This document shows, in pieces, positions 58,723 to 64,000 of a stretch of 64,000 nt of DNA. A program made the position numbers and the translations under genes. Each line of letters opens with the position of its first letter. Position 1 is the first letter of the stretch. Location of the stretch: contig CM051513.1 of the NCBI GenBank assembly GCA_028015205.1, forward strand, positions 48,736,841 through 48,800,840, in the 5' to 3' direction. A model generated the notes under the pieces. The model searched no databases, was not told the origin of the DNA, and was given only the letters and a program-made list of their open reading frames with translations. This stretch comes from Mytilisepta virgata. Its lineage: Eukaryota > Mollusca > Bivalvia > Mytilida > Mytilidae.

Positions 58723-60155
58723 TATTTAGGTGGACGGATGGGGGAGTAACCCTTTTTTGTTCGTTCGTTTGATCTACAGCGCCTGCCACCCGAGGCGCTG
58801 GAGTCAATCGCTGATGGAGGAGAATCCTTCGATAGAACTAAGGGATCACCCCAGATTAACTCCAGATTTTCAATGGGAGTTGTATCCATTTGGTCAGAGT
58901 CTAGATCGACTTCGTCGTCAAACTCTGAGCACAAATCTCTAAACCTGTTAAACTTAAAATTTTTATCAGCCTTTGTTTGGCGATTAGAAAGTTGTTTGTT
59001 TTTTAACTGATCAGAAGACGAGGATCTTGTGTTTTTCTGTGAAGACGGCGGATTTTGAGGTTTCTTATCTGAAGATGTGGAAGTTCTGTGTTTAGCTGAT
59101 GATTTTGGTTGATTTTTTGTAGATAGAGTACTAGATGTTTGTGATGAATTAGACTGTGGAGATTGGGAAGTTTTCCCTTTTGAGGAATTGGATTGAGAAA
59201 GGAGAACTGGGAGTTCTGATTCAACAGGCCATGTGTAATCAGTTTGAGTTGCAAATGATCGAGTGCTTTGGGGTTGTTTAACTTTATCAGCATAAGATGT
59301 GGTTTGAGTAGAGTTATTCGCGGCAGAGATAAGTCGTTTAGGTTCTTGATAGCTAATGTTCTTGTCAGCTTTTGTTTTCTGTATTTCAAGTTCTTTTATG
59401 TAGAATTGACAGTTCCTGGAATTCGCCATATGATCTAAACCACAGTTTACACATTTGATGTGGCCGTCACAATCAAAACTGGAATGGCCCTCTACAGAAC
59501 ATTTGACACATTTTTCCGTACCTCTACATGAACCCCTACCGTGTCCAAATTTCTGGCATTTGAAGCAGCGAGTAGGGTTAGGTACGTATTTGTCAACTTT
59601 GATTCTGTAGGGTCCGATATAGATATGTTCCGGCACACTTGGGAGATTGAAGGTAATGAGATATGTGTTAAGTTTAATGATCTTATCTTCTGATTTTTTT
59701 GTAAATCGTTTGATTTTTGAGACATTTTGAGATTCGAGTTCTGCGCAGATTTCTTCTTCGGATAAATCGGATAGATCACGATCTCTGTCGCGAATAACTC
59801 CTTGGCATGAATTGAGTGTTCTGTGTGGAGTGGCTGAGATTTGAACATCAGAAATTTTGGTTAGAGATAGAAGATTTTTAGATTGTTGAGGTCTAATACA
59901 TTCAATGAGTAAACTTCCATTTTTCATTTTAGATACCTTTTTGACTTGACCAGCATAGCTCTGAATTGTTTTTTGAAGTAGAAATGGCGAAAGTTTGGTA
60001 ATCTGTTTTTCCGAATTTACGGCAGTCAGTACAATAAATCTTGCGAATGTGTCTGGAGCTGTATTTGCTTGTTTGGTTGGAGGATCCTCGTCGTCACTGT
60101 TTGTACATTTTCTTTTCGAACTTGTTGGTTTTGGGGGGTTTTCTGTAGAAGCCAT
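58722..60155 (-). CDS. ORF1 gag-like protein, copy J, intact
   Basis: 477 residues from ATG 60155 (caccATGg). Knuckles CFKCQKFGHGRGSC, CVKCSVEGHSSFDC and CVNCGLDHMANSRNC. The Ser/Gln/Lys-rich tail ends PIRPPK. It stops with TAA at 58724-58722, overlapping ORF2 by one base. This junction differs from the ATGA of the other copies. Confidence 0.93.
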   Translation of the reverse strand: MASTENPPKPTSSKRKCTNSDDEDPPTKQANTAPDTFARFIVLTAVNSEKQITKLSPFLLQKTIQSYAGQVKKVSKMKNGSLLIECIRPQQSKNLLSLTKISDVQISATPHRTLNSCQGVIRDRDRDLSDLSEEEICAELESQNVSKIKRFTKKSEDKIIKLNTYLITFNLPSVPEHIYIGPYRIKVDKYVPNPTRCFKCQKFGHGRGSCRGTEKCVKCSVEGHSSFDCDGHIKCVNCGLDHMANSRNCQFYIKELEIQKTKADKNISYQEPKRLISAANNSTQTTSYADKVKQPQSTRSFATQTDYTWPVESELPVLLSQSNSSKGKTSQSPQSNSSQTSSTLSTKNQPKSSAKHRTSTSSDKKPQNPPSSQKNTRSSSSDQLKNKQLSNRQTKADKNFKFNRFRDLCSEFDDEVDLDSDQMDTTPIENLELIWGDPLVLSKDSPPSAIDSSASGGRRCRSNERTKKGYSPIRPPK

Positions 60156-61342
60156 GGTGATTATATAATGATTCGTTACCCCTGCTCCCCGCCCGCCTCG
60201 GAGCAGCACCAATATGATGTATACTTGCCGCATATGCGACAAGCACTAGGGCTACAGGGATAAGATACTCGCATAGAGCACTTCTGTTCGGACGCAAGCT
60301 TCGTGTCAGGGGTTACCTGACGAAACAACCGTCCGAAGTAACATCTACACGATTGACCCATAAGCCACCGCCTTCTTAAACCATCCTATATAAATGGTAC
60401 TATTGTTGTACATTTTGGTAACAGGACAGTTCAAGGGCTTGGCGTGACCAGCCGATTGGTCGCGACCGGGCCCATCCGACCTCCCGTTTCAGATAAAGTA
60501 AGGGCCAAAGTGGCGTGTTTCAGCCACCAGGATCCCGTCCTCTATCCTTACGGGTATCCACACACGGCAAACATGTGGCCTCATTAAGCCGAGGAAGCTT
60601 TGTCCCATCAGCCACCGCCTTCTCTGCGCCTCCATCAGTGGTTGTCATCCCAAGATCCCAGAACCCGAACATCAACCTCAAACGATACTCCATTGCAGTC
60701 CACCATCCCATCCCAGTGTATCTCGGTTTCATATAGGGTTCATCTGGATCTTTTCAGACAACCACGAGAAGACAGCAGAGGGCTAGACATGACCAGTTAC
60801 TGGCTAAATCGGGACCATCGAGCCATTCATGAGCTGGTTGTATTAAAAATGTATCAAAATATAACCAAACTTTCAATAGGATTGAACAAATCGTACCGGT
60901 GTTGCCTAAACCATTAATTACGTTATTTGGAATTATGTAAACAAAAAACATAAGAAAAATAAGAAAAATAAATAAAAAGCCAATACAAATGTAGGAAATT
61001 TTGTACATATTGAAGTTTGACCCTTAAGCCACCACCAATCCCGTCATGTAGCAATTTTGAATTCCGATTTCAGTGAGGAGAAAAAAAAACATATATAATG
61101 TTGTATAAGGGATTGATGCGACCAGCCGATTGACCGAATCGGGTCCATCCGGCCTCCCGTCTAGGTAAAGATTGTGCCCCAGATGGTGATCGGAACCGTT
61201 TTTTCCGGCCATCCAGGAACACTCTCTATTACCGACACGGGTTTGCGACACACGGCAAACATGTCGCCTCTTTAGGGGCCTCTTACGCCAAGCCGAGGAG
61301 CTGTGGGCCTATTCTATTGTGTCCCCGGAACCCACACGGGGG
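60156..61342 (-). promoter_or_regulatory. 5' UTR of copy J
   Basis: Hairpin unit 1 at 61245-61267 and unit 2 at 60558-60578. Complete 5' end next to the duplicated ggttaaatattg. Confidence 0.75.
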
Positions 61343-61487
61343 GGTTAAATATTGTAAACCAAGTTTTATCCGACGATTATAAAGAGACGGTTCGTTCGCC
61401 TCTACATATAAACTCTCCACAGGAGACGTTCTGAACGCCCCCAAGGCCAAACGTAGGCCTTGGTGGTGAACAGTATCTAAAATTTGT
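61343..61487 (-). pseudogene. ORF2 RT fragment, copy I (second piece)
   Basis: Encodes the 'LDTVHHQGLRLALGAFRTSPVESLYVEANEPSLYNRRIK' region (motif shown only to locate it: begins LDTVHHQGLR). It is collinear with 48070 and ends at the 5' truncation point of I. Confidence 0.88.
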
Positions 61488-62456
61488 TGTACATTTTGAA
61501 ACAGGTCAAGTTCAAGGGCTTGGCGTGACCAGCCGATTGATCAGGACCGGGCCCGTCCGACCGCCCGTTTCAGATAAAGTAAGGGCCAAAGTGGCGTGTT
61601 TCAGCCACCAGGATCCCGTCCTCTATCCTTACGGGTATCCACACACGGCAAACATGTGGCCTCATTAAGCCGAGGAAGCCTTGTCCCATGAGCCACCGCC
61701 TTCTCCGTGCTTCCGTCAGTGGTTATCATCCAAGACCCCAGAACCCAAACATCAACCTACAACGATACATGCAAACCACCCATCCCTCCCATTGCATCTC
61801 GGTTTCATTGAGGGTTCCTTTGGGCCTTTTCAAACAACCACAAGAAAACAGCAGAGGGCAAGACATGACCAGTAAATGGCTGGACCGGGACTATCCAGCC
61901 ATTCTTGGAACCGGGTATACAAATAATCGAAGTTTCAAAATTAAAGGTCAAACAATTAACAAAAATAGTTGAAGGGAAAAAACATGGTAAATAATATTTG
62001 CTTAAAGAGAAGTTAAATATTATGCTTTGGAATTAATTATTAAGAAATAATAAATAAAAAACAACAACAATAACAAAAATGGAATGCCAAACTGAAAAAC
62101 AAAATATTAAACCTGTTGAGTTTTGTGACCCATAAGCCATCACCAATCCCATTTATCAGCAATTTAGAATTTAGATAACTCAAGTTAAAAAGGAGAAAAA
62201 AAATAATAATAAATTATTGTATGGAGAATGGTGTGACCAGCCGATTGACCGAATCGGGTCCATCCGGCCTTCCATCTAGGTAAAGGTTGTGCCCCGGATG
62301 GTGATCGGAACCGTTTATCCGGCCATCCAGAAACACTCCCTATTACCGACACGGGTTTGCGACACACGGCAAACATGTCGCCTCTTTAGGGGACTCTTAC
62401 GCCAAGCCGAGGAGCTGTGGGCCTATTCTATTTGTGTCCCCGGGACCCACACGGGG
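61484..62456 (-). promoter_or_regulatory. 5' UTR of copy F (distal part)
   Basis: Hairpin unit 2 at 61639-61659 and unit 1 at 62359-62381. It ends at F's 5' terminus beside the duplicated tagagcaaga. The remaining ~170 bp of this UTR lie at 46483-46650, on the other side of copy I. Confidence 0.75.
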
Positions 62457-62466
62457 TAGAGCAAGA

Positions 62467-64000
62467 ATTATGGCTCTTGCCTCAGCAGTAAAAATCGAAC
62501 TGGAGGATGGAAGACGGAGAGTTGCGTTGCTGCTTGCTGTCCATAGACTGCAGCGGCAGCCACTTTTCCCCGTCTTTCGATCCATCAGTATAAATAGAGT
62601 CATGAAGTTCAAATTTTGATTTTATTCCAATGATTGAGATATATTGATAGGGGCTATTTCATCAAGGTTTAAGTTAGAACCAGAAATATGTGGTTTTTTT
62701 TATCTAACTAAAGATCGATATAAATTTAGTAAAATATTTTTATCAGCACCCCAGTCAGTGCTGGAAACAACTTTTAAAATGTCCATTATTTTGTAATGTT
62801 TTAGCCAAACTATTTATTTTTATGCTGAACAGAGTAACAGAGAGGATACTTCCCTGAGGAACACCCATCTCTTGTTCAAAAGGGTCAGACATGGTGGTAT
62901 TAACTTTTACTTTGAACTGTCTGTCAGATAAAAAATTGTCAATAAAGGTAGGTAACCTACCTTTCAGCCCCATATCGTTTAGATCGTTTAAAATACCATA
63001 TTTCCACGTGGTGTCGTATGCCTTTTCAAGATCGAAAAAGACCGACACCATATGTTCACCCTTAGCAAACCCGTTGCGTATAAAGGATTCGAAGCGAACA
63101 AGATGATCTAACGTGCTTCTGCCTTGTCGGAACCCACACTGTATATTGGACAGGAGACCGTTCATCTCAAGGAACCAGACAAGGCGGTCGTTGATCATCC
63201 GTTCCATGGTTTTACAAACGCAACTTGTGAGGGCAATTGGCCGATAATTCGACGGTTCAAAATGATCTTTCCCAGGTTTTGGAACAGGGATAACTGTGGC
63301 AAGTTTCCAAATAGAAGGCAGTTCGCCAGTTTTCCATACATTATTGAGAAGATCTAAAAGTGTTTGAAGAGAAGTGTCAGGAAGATGTTTCAAAAGTTTA
63401 TAATGGATATCATCGGGACCACATGCTGTGTCATGGGCCTTTGCCAGAGAATTTTTAAGTTCATCCAACGAAAAAGAGCGGTTATAATCTTCTGAGTTGT
63501 TAGATTGAAAGTTCAGTTTTGTTTTTTCGGTTCGGTTTTTAATACGCTGAAATTCCTGAGAGTAATTTTGAGAAGAAGAATGCTTTGAAAAAGTCTCTCC
63601 AAGTTTACGAGAGATGTCCTTTTCGGATGTCAAAAGATTTTGGTCATCTTTAAGATGGTGAAGGTTAGCCTTTCTGTTTTTACCATTAATTTTTTGTATG
63701 AAATTCCAGACTTTATTCATAGGTGTATGGGAATTTATTTTAGAGACGAAGTTTTGCCAAGACGTTCGTCTTTTTTGTTTAAATGTGCGACGTGCTTTAG
63801 CACGAAATATACGAACATCACTGAGATTGCCAGAGGTTGGATTTATGTTGAACCGTCGTTCGGCCTTTTTTCTGTGTTTCTTAGCTTCCTCACAGTCGTC
63901 ATCGAACCAGGGTTTGCTTGGATATTTTGGATTTGTCGAGGTTTTAGGAATGGTCCTCTCAGCTATCGATACTAACGTTTCATTAAATTTAAGGACTGGA
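62467..64000 (-). pseudogene. ORF2 RT and endonuclease part, copy B, with three internal deletions
   Basis: RNase H start, then RT and linker running to the window edge. Compared with K it lacks roughly 105 bp near 62623, 310 bp near 62697 and 330 bp near 62785. The last of these removes the YVDD region. The frame from 62790 to the window edge is open. This is the oldest and most decayed copy by nesting order. Confidence 0.9.

Larger units (their letters stand above)
48071..61342 (-). mobile_element. LINE copy J: full length, in I, holding K
   Basis: 12-bp target-site duplication ggttaaatattg (48059-48070 and 61343-61354). Own pieces are 48071-51482 and 58124-61342. The 3' hairpin is at 48087-48122. 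The 5' end is complete. Apart from K's insertion it is nearly intact. Confidence 0.95.
46651..61487 (-). mobile_element. LINE copy I: 5'-truncated host of J, inserted in the 5' UTR of F
   Basis: Own pieces are 46651-48070 and 61343-61487. The 3' hairpin is at 46678-46712. The 5' end stops in RT coding sequence at 61484-61487, where a shared TTGT passes into F's 5' UTR. No target-site duplication is found, and about 110 bp of F's 5' UTR expected between the two flanks is missing. Confidence 0.85.
35546..62456 (-). mobile_element. LINE copy F: full-length host of G, H and I, inserted in B
   Basis: 10-bp target-site duplication tagagcaaga (35536-35545 and 62457-62466) in the RNase H region of B. 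F survives as 35546-36684, 39192-40360, 43420-46650 and 61484-62456. Its 3' hairpin (35573-35605) has arms CGCCACG/CGTGGCG, which differ from the usual arms at two pairs but stay fully paired. Confidence 0.92.
14953..64000 (-). mobile_element. LINE copy B: outermost host of the nest, runs off the window
   Basis: Copy B is visible as four collinear pieces: 14953-15078 (tail and 3' UTR), 28011-28583 (3' UTR and ORF2 C-terminus), 35238-35545 (RNase H) and 62457-64000 (RNase H start, RT, start of endonuclease). Each interruption is another copy bounded by duplicated B sequence, so B pre-dates C, E and F. Its terminal hairpin (14976-14999) has lost one half. The 5' end lies beyond 64000. Confidence 0.93.

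Noticed and set aside
14953..64000. LTR retrotransposon or endogenous retrovirus
   Set aside because: No long terminal repeats, protease or integrase. Endonuclease precedes RT, and the ends are a hairpin with a TCAA tail.
14953..64000. Assembly artefact joining unrelated LINE copies
   Set aside because: Most junctions have matching duplicated targets on both sides and collinear host pieces, which random misjoins would not produce. The H and I junctions and the C28 run remain the weakest points.

Overview
The window looks like nuclear DNA of a mollusc, most likely a bivalve and possibly a mytilid mussel. This is inferred from three things: a spliced fibrinogen-domain gene, tRNA-derived SINEs with CAAA-type tails, and many copies of one I-superfamily (Nimb-like) non-LTR retrotransposon. 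No operon, bacterial or organellar feature is seen. About 55 of the 64 kb is one LINE family.

Layout. Positions 1-2388 hold decayed SINE-like repeats. Four plus-strand exons (2389-2516, 11183-11279, 11385-11543, 12760-13121) encode the 3' end of a fibrinogen-related (FReD/ficolin-like) gene, with a poly(A) signal at 13306. Its first visible intron carries LINE copy A (3711-10374, minus strand), full length with a 14-bp target-site duplication (TSD). From 14953 to the window end lies a Russian-doll nest of ten more copies, all minus strand. The outermost, B, is cut into four collinear pieces. C (15079-28010, itself holding D 19100-25009), E (28584-35237) and F (35546-62456) are inserted in B. 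F contains G (36685-39191), H (40361-43419) and I (46651-61487). I contains J (48071-61342), and J contains K (51483-58123). That is five levels, B>F>I>J>K.

An intact element is about 6.65 kb. It has a GC-rich 5' end, a ~1.2-kb 5' UTR with two related units that each hold the same hairpin, ORF1 (~480 aa, three zinc knuckles), ORF2 (1226 aa: AP-like endonuclease, reverse transcriptase with YVDD, RNase H, C-terminal Cys/His motif), a ~320-nt 3' UTR ending in a hairpin, and a (TCAA)n tail. ORF1 and ORF2 overlap as ATGA or TAATG, which suggests termination-reinitiation coupling. K, the innermost and so youngest copy in its branch, has both ORFs open and a perfect TSD. Outer copies are progressively more broken.

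Most insertions have ordinary 10-15-bp TSDs. D is flanked by an exact-length 288-bp direct duplication. H and I are 5'-truncated and appear to have deleted roughly 110-135 bp of target. Copy letters A-K follow left-boundary order and are used throughout.
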